Source of the DNA: Heliopora coerulea
Taxonomy: Eukaryota > Cnidaria > Anthozoa > Scleralcyonacea > Helioporidae
DNA length: 64,000 nucleotides
NCBI GenBank assembly: GCA_030142905.1
Contig: JASJOG010000319.1
Span: 228,919 to 292,918 of the forward strand
Reading direction: 5' to 3'
Shown here: one piece after another, positions 33,417 to 42,067 of the stretch
Numbering within the stretch: the first letter of the stretch is position 1
How the letters are laid out: the number at the start of each line of letters is the position of its first letter
The notes under the pieces: generated by a model
Seen by the model: the letters and a program-made list of their open reading frames with translations, nothing else
Databases searched by the model: none
Told to the model about the DNA's origin: nothing
Program-made: the position numbers and the translations under genes

Positions 33417-33644
33417 ATGACTGAAACAATTAATAAACCCAAACGTGGTCGTGGAAGACCCAAGAAATATTTCACTGATGAAGATAGAAAACAAGCAGAT
33501 AAACGATGTATGGGAATAAAGGAAGGTATGGAAAGAAACCCATTTTATTGTGTGTTCTGTAACCATACTTATCACATGGCAAGTAAAAGCAAACATATAA
33601 AAAGTAAAAAACATAGAAGAGACATTGAAAAGAAGACATTATAA
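33417..33644 (+). CDS. AT-hook + C2H2 zinc-finger DNA-binding protein (75 residues)
   Basis: Intact. An AT-hook (KRGRGRPKKY, residues about 9-18) binds the minor groove of AT-rich DNA, and a C2H2 finger follows (CVFCNHTYHMASKSKHIKSK, residues about 45-65). The promoter motif TATATAATATTATCATATAT lies 4-25 bases upstream. A natural candidate for a regulator that binds the AT-rich promoters of this element, or a genome-compacting protein. Confidence 0.65.
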   Translation: MTETINKPKRGRGRPKKYFTDEDRKQADKRCMGIKEGMERNPFYCVFCNHTYHMASKSKHIKSKKHRRDIEKKTL

Positions 33645-33711
33645 AGTGTTCAAAATATTTAATGTTATTATTTTTTTTCATGCGTTTTGGCTTCCAGAAT
33701 TTTTATAAACC

Positions 33712-33731
33712 ATATAATATATAGTATATAG
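33712..33731 (+). promoter_or_regulatory. AT-rich promoter-like motif before the 33,741 gene
   Basis: ATATAATATATAGTATATAG, a doubled form of the motif, lies 9 bases before ATG 33,741 and probably drives the replication genes that follow. Confidence 0.55.
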
Positions 33732-33740
33732 AACATTTTT

Positions 33741-33965
33741 ATGTATATTGCAAAAAGATCTGATTTGAAAAGAAAACACGTACAAAGAGTTATCAAGGAA
33801 CCTAAACGTTTCGTAAACCTTCTAATGGGTAACTATGTACTAAAAGCAACCTATAATAGAGCCTTACGTGAGAAGCAGAGAAGAGAGAAGGTATGGCAGG
33901 AAACACTACGAGAGGGAGATGAGATGTCCCGCTTCATGGATCAAAATGGAGAAGAAAGTCAGTAA
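33741..33965 (+). CDS. small basic viral protein (74 residues)
   Basis: Intact, basic (SDLKRKHVQRVIKEPKRFV), helical. Its 3' end overlaps the start of the polymerase region (ATG 33,944) by 22 bases in another frame, as in compact viral genomes. Terminal-protein or DNA-binding roles are possible; nothing shows which. Confidence 0.5.
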   Translation: MYIAKRSDLKRKHVQRVIKEPKRFVNLLMGNYVLKATYNRALREKQRREKVWQETLREGDEMSRFMDQNGEESQ

Positions 33966-35759
33966 CACTATCAATTTACCTGAAATCGATTTGACACTCT
34001 TTGATGCCAGACATTATGAGATAGATCTTCTAATAGAAAAGCGTAAGACAAGGTTCACTCGAGGATCCAAATTTGTCAACTTATTCAAAAATCGAATAGA
34101 ACCAGTGAGAAAAAACTGGGAAAGTGTTTCAGTCACAATAGACGCTGTAATCAGAGACGATAGTGCACCTATATCTATACAGGATAGGAAAATAACATTT
34201 GGACCGTATGAAGATAAAATGCCAATAGGATTATCAATGCGTGATAAATACCAGTTTTAATGTACATGTTACTAAATGACGATAGATTCAGTCCACAATC
34301 GGGTGAACGTGTCGTAAGTATTGCTGGAGTGATTACAAAACTCCGGAAGCTAAATATGGCCGACATTCGTATGGGAGACACTAGACTTATGAGCGCTCTT
34401 GTAGACAAATGCAACAATTACCAAAGAATAACTCAGAATAAGGACACCTGTGTGCTGGAGTATATTTATGAAGCTTGTAAGGTGGAAAATGGATTCAAAA
34501 GATACACTAAAGCATCCCTTATTGAAGAAATCAATAAATATGTGTTTGATAAACATGCCAAAAGACCCTCAACTAGAGAAGTATTAGACTGGAGGGATAA
34601 TTGTCACACTAATGTGTCTATATATGCTTTGGACCCCTTCTATAACAAGTTTGTGTCCTGTCCAGCACCTAGGGATAACGTAAAGGTCGTTCGTCTGTGT
34701 TTTATATGCAAAGAAGGTCACTGTTTTCCAATATTGAATGAAAACCTAATAACTAAGATTACAAAAGGATCACCATCATTAAATCACTTGGATCTCATAC
34801 AGTGGAATTCTAAACAGTCAGAAGAAAATATAGTAATATGCAAGACCATAGAAGATTACTACAAAATATTAATCCAAAAGAATCAAAACCCATACAGTTC
34901 TAAATTGTTCAGCAACATCAGTGACAAACAGATAAAGGATTACAACAGCTATCTACTTGTCCTTCCTGATGGTCACACTGGAAAAGACACAATGATTAAT
35001 ACCATGCAAGGAACAAACACATACATAGAATATTTCCACTACGACGGAAGGAACCGAATTGATGGATTCATAACACCTGATTTGAAAAATATGGTTTCCG
35101 TAAATAATGACTACGAACTGAGGAAAAATATATGTGACCAGCTTTTTGAAAAATATCCAGTAGATGCTTTCAAATTTAACAACCAAGGTCTGACTTCAAT
35201 AGCAGTAAATCTGTTTAAACAACTATATGGGCACTTAACAAGTTCTAATTATAACAAACATACAATATCAATTATTGATGACTACTATCCAAAGGCACTG
35301 CAGCATACATTCCATAAAGAATTTGATAAGAACGACCCAAAATATGATGAAGAAGAGGAACTAATGGCTTTGGACATTGCAAAAGACTACCCATATGTAC
35401 TGCTAACTAATGAACATGATATCCCATTATATAATATACACAATAAAATAACAAAATTAGATGGAAAACTAAAGACAGTTGAATACTATATTATTGAAAC
35501 ACTGATGAAGAAGTATAGAACACTAAATAATGACCCCATAATAATAGAAGCAGTATTTTATGGAAGAAATCTGATTGACTACCTACTGAAAAGTAAATTT
35601 ATAACACTCCAAGACATAAAACTGCAACTAGTAACTGATAAGTCGATCAAACACGATGTATTCAAAGGGTACATCAATTATGTTTTTGACAATTTCGACG
35701 AAGCTACTGCTAAAAAGTTGGCAAGCCACTTTATTGGATACTTAGGGAACGAAATATGA
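33944..35759 (+). pseudogene. family B DNA polymerase (protein-primed type), N-terminal and palm part
   Basis: ATG 33,944 opens a frame of about 105 codons ending at TAA 34,258-34,260; the next frame (34,260-35,759, 499 residues) starts in the overlapping TAATG. It holds a conserved N-terminal block (DTCVLEYIYEACK, SIYALDPFYNKFVS, CFICKEGHCFPI), a middle block (FKFNNQGLTSIAVNLF), palm motif A (MALDIAKDYPYVLL, residues about 369-382) and motif B-like residues near the end. The stop at 35,757-35,759 is a frameshift: the frame +1 from 35,752 continues directly. Polymerases of this group copy linear viral or plasmid genomes from a protein primer. N-terminal frames may be one gene broken at 34,260. 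Confidence 0.7.
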
Positions 35760-37746
35760 TAAAAGTAGCAACGGTTTTACTTCCACTAGTTATGACACTG
35801 CTTGCGATGTTTGGACTAAGGCTCTTGAAAATAACGAAAAAGTGAGTATCCATAAGGAAGATGATTTCTTTCTAATCCACAAAATAGATATTAAAAGAAG
35901 GATGGTTGAAAACTGCTCAATTAATAGACACGTGATTTCGGGATCCATTATGAAGCTTTTGGAAGTGATTGAAGAAGCTTGTGATAAGCATACTATAATA
36001 CATGGATACAATACTGATGCTGTATACTGTGAAAATCCATGTATAGAATACCCAATAAAAGACAAACAACAGAAATTCACAACTGATATGATTGGTAAAG
36101 TGTATCAAAAGATAGGAGAAACCCCTTCTATGATTAACAAATCTTACCGCAAAAATATCGACTTAAATGACTATGAAATAGAACCTGGAAAAGGAACCTT
36201 AATAACAGGAGGTGTTGGATGTGGCAAAACTACAAAACTGATAAATGATGCCAAAGGAAGTAAAAATCCTATTATATTCAGCTTCACGAACAAAGCTGTG
36301 GATAACATTAGAAGTAGAGTTGACGATAGCCTGAAAAATAAAGTACATACATTTGATAGTTACTTTAATGAATTAATATCAGATACAGAAAACCTCAAAC
36401 TATTAGCCAATAAGGATGTATTTATAGACGAATTCTCTATGGTTCCAAATAAATGGATCACTTTGATTTATCACAGCTTTGTTGAAAATAATCTGAAAGT
36501 AAATCTTTATGGAGATGCAAACCAATGTGATCCTGTTGAAGGCAGCAGTAGATTAAAGTATGACTATACAAAGAGTCCTGATATACTGGAGATGTGTCCT
36601 AATACTATTGAACTTAAATACATAGAAGAGAGCGCTAGATATGACAAGAAAACCTATGACATGCTATCCAACTTCCTTGCGACTGGTCGGTTGAACCAAA
36701 ACTTGGCCAACTATACGGACACATTTGTCAATATATGCTACTTCAACAGTACTAGAAAGGAAATCAATGAAATGTGTTCAGATGCATTTTGCGAAGGTGA
36801 GAACCACCTGAAAATCAACTTCTCCTACAATGGATCTAAAGAAGAATATAAAGTTTGTGAAGGTACTCCTGTGATATGTATTGATAACATGAAGGACCGG
36901 GGTATGTTCAACTCTCAACAGTTCACCATTAAAGATATAAACATAAATGGTGTCACTATAAAGGAAAATGACCAAAAGTTCTCTTTTGATGACTTCAGAA
37001 AGAAGTTTAATCTAGCATTCCGTATGACAGTATACAAATATCAGGGAGCAGAGATAGATCAACATTATAACATTTTTGATACAGAGGCCATGAACAAGAA
37101 ACAATTACATACTGCATTAAGTAGAACAACCAAATTCGAATACATACATGCAGAAAACTTGAATGAAAAATGTACATACAATGCAAAGAACAAACTTGAA
37201 GTAGTATCAATAGGACACACTGAGTATGAAAAAGGAAAGATTTACGAAATAGAATTTGACGATGGAAGCATTTACATAGGATCCACAATCAATTTACTAG
37301 AAACTAGACTAAAAGAACACTCGTTTGACACAAAGAGCATTGTATACAAAAACAAAGACAAGAACCCTAAAATATCACTAGTCATAGATTGTCCATGCGA
37401 AAACAAACATAAATTAGAAAAGAGAGAAAAGAAACATATAAACGATTACGCTAAAAACCATGGTAATAAAGTATTGAACAAAAGAGGCAATGACGAGATC
37501 AAAGAAAAACCAGAAATCAAATACAGTTTCAAAATAGAAAAAGAGTCAGATCTGTTAAATAGAATAGAAAAAATGGTAACCATGAAAAATGACCAAAAGA
37601 ACCGAAAATCAGAAATGCAATATCGTGAAGGTGGCAGAAAGATAAAAGTGTCCAAAAGATATGGTCAAATACCACTATCCGAAGCAATGGATTATATGAA
37701 AACCCAACAGAAGTCCATAAAAAATAAATTAACTCAATTATGTTGA
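35752..37746 (+). CDS. polymerase C-terminus fused to SF1 helicase and GIY-YIG nuclease
   Basis: Open from 35,752 to 37,746 (the first ATG-like start is not at the frame start, since this is the continuation of the polymerase). The first about 90 residues carry polymerase motif C as GYNTDAVY (near 36,004; Asn in place of the usual first Asp). A superfamily 1 helicase follows: Walker A GGVGCGKTT (36,208), Walker B DVFIDEFSMV (near 36,415), LYGDANQCDP (near 36,510), and the C-terminal YKYQGAEIDQ and TALSRTTKFE (near 37,035-37,135). The last part is a GIY-YIG nuclease: KIYEIEF then SIYIGST (37,237-37,285), RLKEH with the catalytic-type Arg, and a Glu in HKLEKREKKH. The three activities would copy, unwind and nick DNA. 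No lesion is seen after 35,752, so this long frame is unusually well kept. Confidence 0.8.
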   Translation, partial: KYDKSSNGFTSTSYDTACDVWTKALENNEKVSIHKEDDFFLIHKIDIKRRMVENCSINRHVISGSIMKLLEVIEEACDKHTIIHGYNTDAVYCENPCIEYPIKDKQQKFTTDMIGKVYQKIGETPSMINKSYRKNIDLNDYEIEPGKGTLITGGVGCGKTTKLINDAKGSKNPIIFSFTNKAVDNIRSRVDDSLKNKVHTFDSYFNELISDTENLKLLANKDVFIDEFSMVPNKWITLIYHSFVENNLKVNLYGDANQCDPVEGSSRLKYDYTKSPDILEMCPNTIELKYIEESARYDKKTYDMLSNFLATGRLNQNLANYTDTFVNICYFNSTRKEINEMCSDAFCEGENHLKINFSYNGSKEEYKVCEGTPVICIDNMKDRGMFNSQQFTIKDININGVTIKENDQKFSFDDFRKKFNLAFRMTVYKYQGAEIDQHYNIFDTEAMNKKQLHTALSRTTKFEYIHAENLNEKCTYNAKNKLEVVSIGHTEYEKGKIYEIEFDDGSIYIGSTINLLETRLKEHSFDTKSIVYKNKDKNPKISLVIDCPCENKHKLEKREKKHINDYAKNHGNKVLNKRGNDEIKEKPEIKYSFKIEKESDLLNRIEKMVTMKNDQKNRKSEMQYREGGRKIKVSKRYGQIPLSEAMDYMKTQQKSIKNKLTQLC

Positions 37747-37780
37747 AACCATCACTAGGTTCCCACTTCATAAGAATGAA

Positions 37781-38687
37781 AAAATAGAGTAGGCAAAGCG
37801 AATCTCAACTACTTTTAAAACTACACTATTTATTAAAAATTATCGTTCCGTTTCCACTTTATGGTTCTTCCATTTTTTTGATTAGGTCTTCCAAAGTCGG
37901 TTTTCCATCATTTTCAAAAATTCCCAAATCTTCCAAAACCCTGCTAACTCGCCTTAAGGTCTTCCAAAGTAGGTGGATAACAAATATGTAGGTTACCCAT
38001 CGGTAGTGTTGGCAGTTGATGATAATCCGGAACGAAATTGTAACTGGACGTTGGAAAAACTGCAGTACACTAGGTGAAGTCAACTTGACAGTTCAAGGGG
38101 AAGGAGTCAAACGGTGTAAGTGTTCGCGATGTTTGTCTTGGGAGTTTTCAGCTCACTTTTTAACATGAGATCTTTTAGCAGCAAGTCGAGCATATTTACT
38201 CCAAATTATTTCTAATCTGAGTCATCTTTGGGCATTTTATGCTACGTCGAATTGGAATTCGTTAGGATATTTGGTTCTTGTCAAGTTCGTAATCTCCCTA
38301 CCTACATAGATGGCAGTTGATAGATTGGCCGAAAAGCACTTCTAGTGGTTCCAGGTCGTGGGAAGCAGCTTGCAGGAGCCATATTACATGGTTTCTGGGG
38401 GCTGTACGTTCATACAGTATTAGAACGGTCGTGCTTTTATTAACTCCAAAGTAGCACATTTACCACTGGACGGTGTGGTGATTGTACGTTTTGTTTTTTA
38501 ATGTTGGTAGGTTCATGGGCTGGCAATTTGATGTTAATTCACAGGCATCGTGATTTTCCATCCGAAATTTATACCATAACGGACGCAGTTCCAGCAAAGA
38601 TTAATATCGGTAAATGTTGACCATGTTTTCAATATCGTCGGGAAGACAGAGTTATGATATAACTAAGAGCGAGTATCCACTTACGAA
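37781..38687. other. right flank of the viral element, no gene seen
   Basis: A 74-codon minus-strand frame (37,859-38,083) contains a short repeated CTTCCAAA unit and has no recognisable domain. No terminal inverted repeat matching 18.6 kb is visible, so the right end of the element is not defined. Confidence 0.4.
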
Positions 38688-38970
38688 ACCTAGTAGTGGT
38701 AGTGCACGTGTCTCTCACCACTGTGACTAGGGTTCGATTCCGGCCGCGTGCAGTAATCTGATTAAAAGTTACTTTGGTCACATGTGAGAAGAGTGTTGCC
38801 CAGTTTGACTCTACCAAGCATCGCAGGTTTTCTCCGGGTACTCCGGTTTCCTCCTGTCATAACACTGGACCCATGAGGGTAGGCCCTTACTGGACCTCTA
38901 GGGAGACCAGCTCAGATAGCTGATAGGGTTATCCAGTATAAATAAAGACACTTTCCCTTTCCCTATTGCT
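38688..38970 (+). mobile_element. tRNA-derived SINE, copy 2
   Basis: It has a clear polymerase III box B, GGTTCGATTCC (38,731-38,741), and an upstream box A-like TAGTGGTAGTGCACG. The body and CTTTCCCTTTCC tail match 15,425-15,705. Confidence 0.85.
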
Positions 38971-39499
38971 CTATGCTTTTCTTATATTAAACAAAACGTT
39001 AACGGAACAAACTCTATGCCAAACTTTCTATTTGCTTCCGAGCAAGTCTTAAAACATCGCCGATTATATTTCTCTTGGTATATTGGTCCCTGTTGACAAG
39101 ACGGCTTCGGTCTTGGTTGCATGCCTTGTACAGTTCATAATTTCACATTCGTCTTCAATGACATGTCATTTTTCTTTTTCTTGATATTCCATTCATGTAC
39201 AGATCGTCAATTTCGATAATTAACAATCCAAGACGAGTCTGGTAATTCGACCAATCAAGGTTGTTTGAATTTCGAACGTTCTCGCTGTAAGATCATTCGG
39301 TCATTAAGTCATTCAAGTGTTGAATGCCCTCATTATTTGCACTTTTCGGTCGAAAGTGACTATTCGAAGTTCGGTGAACCGCCCTATTCCAGATTGTCTG
39401 CCCTCCCGACTTTATTTTCTTAAGTTTGTGTTTCTGTCGTCGGTTCGTCGATCCACAGATCCATTTACCACTTTACACTTCAGTTTTTATTTTATCCAG
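38971..39499. other. spacer before the orphan exon
   Basis: No other exon of the following gene was found. The last bases form a polypyrimidine tract and CAG acceptor (39,484-39,499). Confidence 0.4.
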
Positions 39500-39580
39500 G
39501 CTTCTGGGGAAGCTAAGTATACGGACGACATCTCCAAACAGCAAGGAGAAGTTTACGGGGCATTTGTCACTACAACAAAG
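39500..39580 (+). CDS. orphan exon of a xanthine dehydrogenase/aldehyde oxidase-like gene
   Basis: An 81-bp phase-0 exon between acceptor TTTTATCCAG and donor GTACTG. It encodes ASGEAKYTDDIS..GEVYGAFVTTTK, the start of the molybdopterin-binding domain of xanthine dehydrogenase/aldehyde oxidase (SGEAKYTDDI is a family hallmark). These enzymes oxidise purines or aldehydes. No neighbouring exon is visible within several kb, so it may be part of a long gene crossing the region, or a captured or dead exon. Confidence 0.6.
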
Positions 39581-39714
39581 GTACTGTAGGAGAAGTGTTT
39601 AAAACGATTTTGGCGAGAAAATGACATACAAATTCTAGTAAAATAAACTTAAGACATGCTTATGATAATTAATATAGAACAATTATGCACCGAAGTGGAG
39701 GTAAATATCTACAC

Positions 39715-40965
39715 TATTCACCGACACTGAGGTGAATAATTGCTTTAGCATATACCCTACAAAATTGTTTTCACATATATTTTTTTGAAATCTTTACAAT
39801 ATTACGGGATGTCAACTTATCGCTCACTCATCATTTGTAAACAAAACATTTTGAAACACATCCTGAGTGCATATATTGGTAAGAAATAAAAGAAATACAT
39901 AACTTTGAATGCTTAATTGCCAATTTTCGTTTCTTTTTTGGTGTTGTCTGGCACGGAGACTTCGTTTATTGAAAAAAAGTTCTTCTCCCGTAACGTAAAC
40001 ATAACTGGACGCCATCTTGTATTGCTCGGAGGTGAATACTTCAGGATATCCCGAGATAGAGGAACCAACCAGATTGCGCAAAAAACACTATCCACCAGCG
40101 AGGTGTATACTAAAGTAAGATATCCTTTCAATGATTGTCGAAGTTCTTTGTCAGCTATACTTCTGGAATATCTCCCCTTCTAATATCCATTGAGAGTAAT
40201 CCATTGAGGTATTTATGGGTGATCATTGGACGTTCGTCAAGGTCAAACCCCAGGAAAAGATTTCTGAGCCCCAGACGGGGATCGGACCCGATCGATGAAC
40301 ATCATCGTTAGCATATCGTAGCTGCCGCATAGGCAGCACATATGCTGAACTCGCACTTCAGCTCACAATCTGAGTCTTGGTAGTTCAGTGGTTACAGCGT
40401 CTCACCGGTCATCAGAAGGTTGGAAGGTTGATACCCATTTGGAGCTCAGAAATCGTTTCTTTTGAGCTTTGAGCTTGACGAACGTCGAACGATCAACCAC
40501 TACTGATATACATCTCATGATTAGGTCTGAGCAAGAGAGGGGAGTCTTCGCAGGTGGATAGTGTTTCTTGCGCAGTCTGTTTGGTTCCTCCATCTCGAAA
40601 TATCCTGCACTGTTTACCAAGCAAAACAAGATGGCGTTCGTCTTGTTTCTGTTGAGGAAGAAGAGTTTTTTATTTTTTGTTTTTTGTTCTTTTTTCAACG
40701 AACGAAGCTGCCGTGTAAGACAATACAAAAAAAGCAACCGAATTTGGCAATTAAGTATTCAAAGATATGTATTTCCATGACATTTTACCGATAAATGCAC
40801 TCAAGATGTGTTTCAAGTTGTTTTGTTTACAAATGATGAGTGAGCGACAAGCTGACGGTCCTTAAAATTCTTTTAAAAATTTAAAAAACATATATGTGAA
40901 AACCGTTATGCGAGATATATTCTAAAACAATTATCACCTCCGTGTCGGTGAATAATTGTTTTCTA
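39715..40965. repeat. long inverted repeat (foldback) with tRNA-like centre
   Basis: The arms at about 39,715-40,295 and 40,375-40,965 are inverted copies (shared TCGCTCACTCATCATTTGTA, GAAACACATC, GTATTGTCT, GAGGAACCAA). The inner ends carry TTGGTAGTTCAGTGGTTACA with a box B-like GGTTGATACC, a tRNA-derived SINE-like piece present in both orientations. Open frames at 39,824-40,183 and 40,402-40,794 are copies of one another by symmetry and are not genes. Confidence 0.8.
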
Positions 40966-41078
40966 GTTTATTCTGCAAAGAAATACTCACCTTTTAAATA
41001 TTCATCCCAGGAACATGAACCCAGTTAATGGACAGAATTGAACCGTTCAATGTTCATTTGTAAATAACAGAAAGATAT

Positions 41079-41286
41079 GCAGTGTAGATTGAGATGATTT
41101 GGGCACGTACAGAAAGGAGGTGATGCTACAAAGAGAGTGTTGAATGAAGAGTTAGAAAGGAGACCACGAAAGAGATGGTTGGAATACATGAAAACTGACA
41201 TGGAAGAGAGAAGGCCGGGTTGGGGCGATTGGAATAACAGAAAAATGTGGCGACATAGAATCCGGGCAGCAGACCCTACTGGTTAA
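41079..41286 (+). pseudogene. non-LTR retrotransposon ORF C-terminal remnant
   Basis: The plus strand reads RLRWFGHVQKGGDATKR then RRPRKRWLEYMKTDMEER and IRAADPTG before TAA, the stereotyped C-terminus of LINE-encoded reverse transcriptases (GHV...RPRKRW). No polymerase domain precedes it, so it is a short 5'-truncated piece. Confidence 0.8.
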
Positions 41287-41792
41287 AACTGCTGAAAAGA
41301 AGATACGCAGTGTAGATGACTTGTATAACGCCAAAAGGTTAAAAAACTACATCGTATCGAGCAAACGCCGTAGATGAAAGAGTTTAAGGTGAAGAAAATT
41401 CGAAACTAGGCTAGGTTTTTATATTTGAAAAAGTAATGTGGGAATGAGATTAAATGTCGATCATACGCGTAAATGAGAATTAAGGAAGTTGGTGAGATGT
41501 AAATGATGGCAGGACAGTTGCTATTTTCAACGTCGATCAACAAAAAGACAGGAGAAGGAACCGGCAAAAAACCCAAAAGAACCAAACAAGGACTCAAGGG
41601 AACGAAACTGGTGCTTTTTAATTCTCCTGCTAGACAAAAGCTATATCTAGAAATACAAAACTGAATGGCGAAAAATTACACAAGCTAATATTTCAATTCT
41701 TGCATGGTAGACAAAAACAATAACTTGAAATGAAGGGTACAGGTTAATATTCTTGCATGACCGTGTTAAATAACATAACAGTCGCTCTTCCG
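41287..41792. other. spacer, no gene seen
   Basis: No recognisable coding or repeat feature apart from AT-rich sequence. Confidence 0.35.
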
Positions 41793-42067
41793 AAAAGATG
41801 AATAGCATCAATTTTGAAAATGTTCTTAAATAGATGTATATCATCTTTTTACGGGAAACACGGAAAAGGACAGGAGTTAGGATTAGAGTTAGGATTAGGG
41901 TCAGAGTTTGGATTGGGGTTACGATTAAATCACCCCTCCGCAACGGTAAACGTTGGTTTCACCCGTTAAAATTTTTGGGAATGTGCCCCGAAGTCCGGTC
42001 CCAATTTCCCAGGATTAGGAATTAGGATTAAGGTCAAGGTTTGCAATAGGGTTAGGATTAGACTTAA

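Larger units (their letters stand above)
18600..37780. mobile_element. decaying virus-like element (Polinton/Maverick-like), about 16 kb without inserts
   Basis: A block of about 20 closely packed, AT-rich, intronless genes with one divergent promoter at 21.9 kb. It has an integrase with chromodomain, a protein-primed-type family B polymerase joined to a helicase and a GIY-YIG nuclease, Bro-N and VRR-NUC-like genes, several small membrane proteins, a fibre-like protein and a common AT-rich motif before most start codons. This combination is typical of large self-synthesising integrating DNA viruses. No terminal inverted repeats were found; the left edge runs into a dispersed repeat, so the ends are probably lost. 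No double-jelly-roll capsid, FtsK/HerA ATPase or Ulp1 protease is recognisable. A Tigger (23,949-26,712) and an L2-like LINE (31,262-31,635) sit inside. Many genes carry stops or frameshifts. Edges are approximate. Confidence 0.8.

Noticed and set aside
18600..37780. Terminal inverted repeats for the viral element
   Set aside because: I compared the sequence just inside 18.6 kb with that after 37,746 and saw no inverted match; a computed search with mismatches could still find weak ones.
38700..38760. Possible tRNA gene at the SINE box B
   Set aside because: The following sequence is the SINE body shared with 15.4-15.7 kb, not an acceptor stem.
40372..40450. Possible tRNA gene
   Set aside because: It has box A and box B-like motifs but no cloverleaf that I can complete, and it sits in a repeat; more likely a SINE head.
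41873..42066. Interstitial telomere or chromosome fusion point
   Set aside because: The tract is short, irregular and repeated in inverted orientation in the other arm of the same element.
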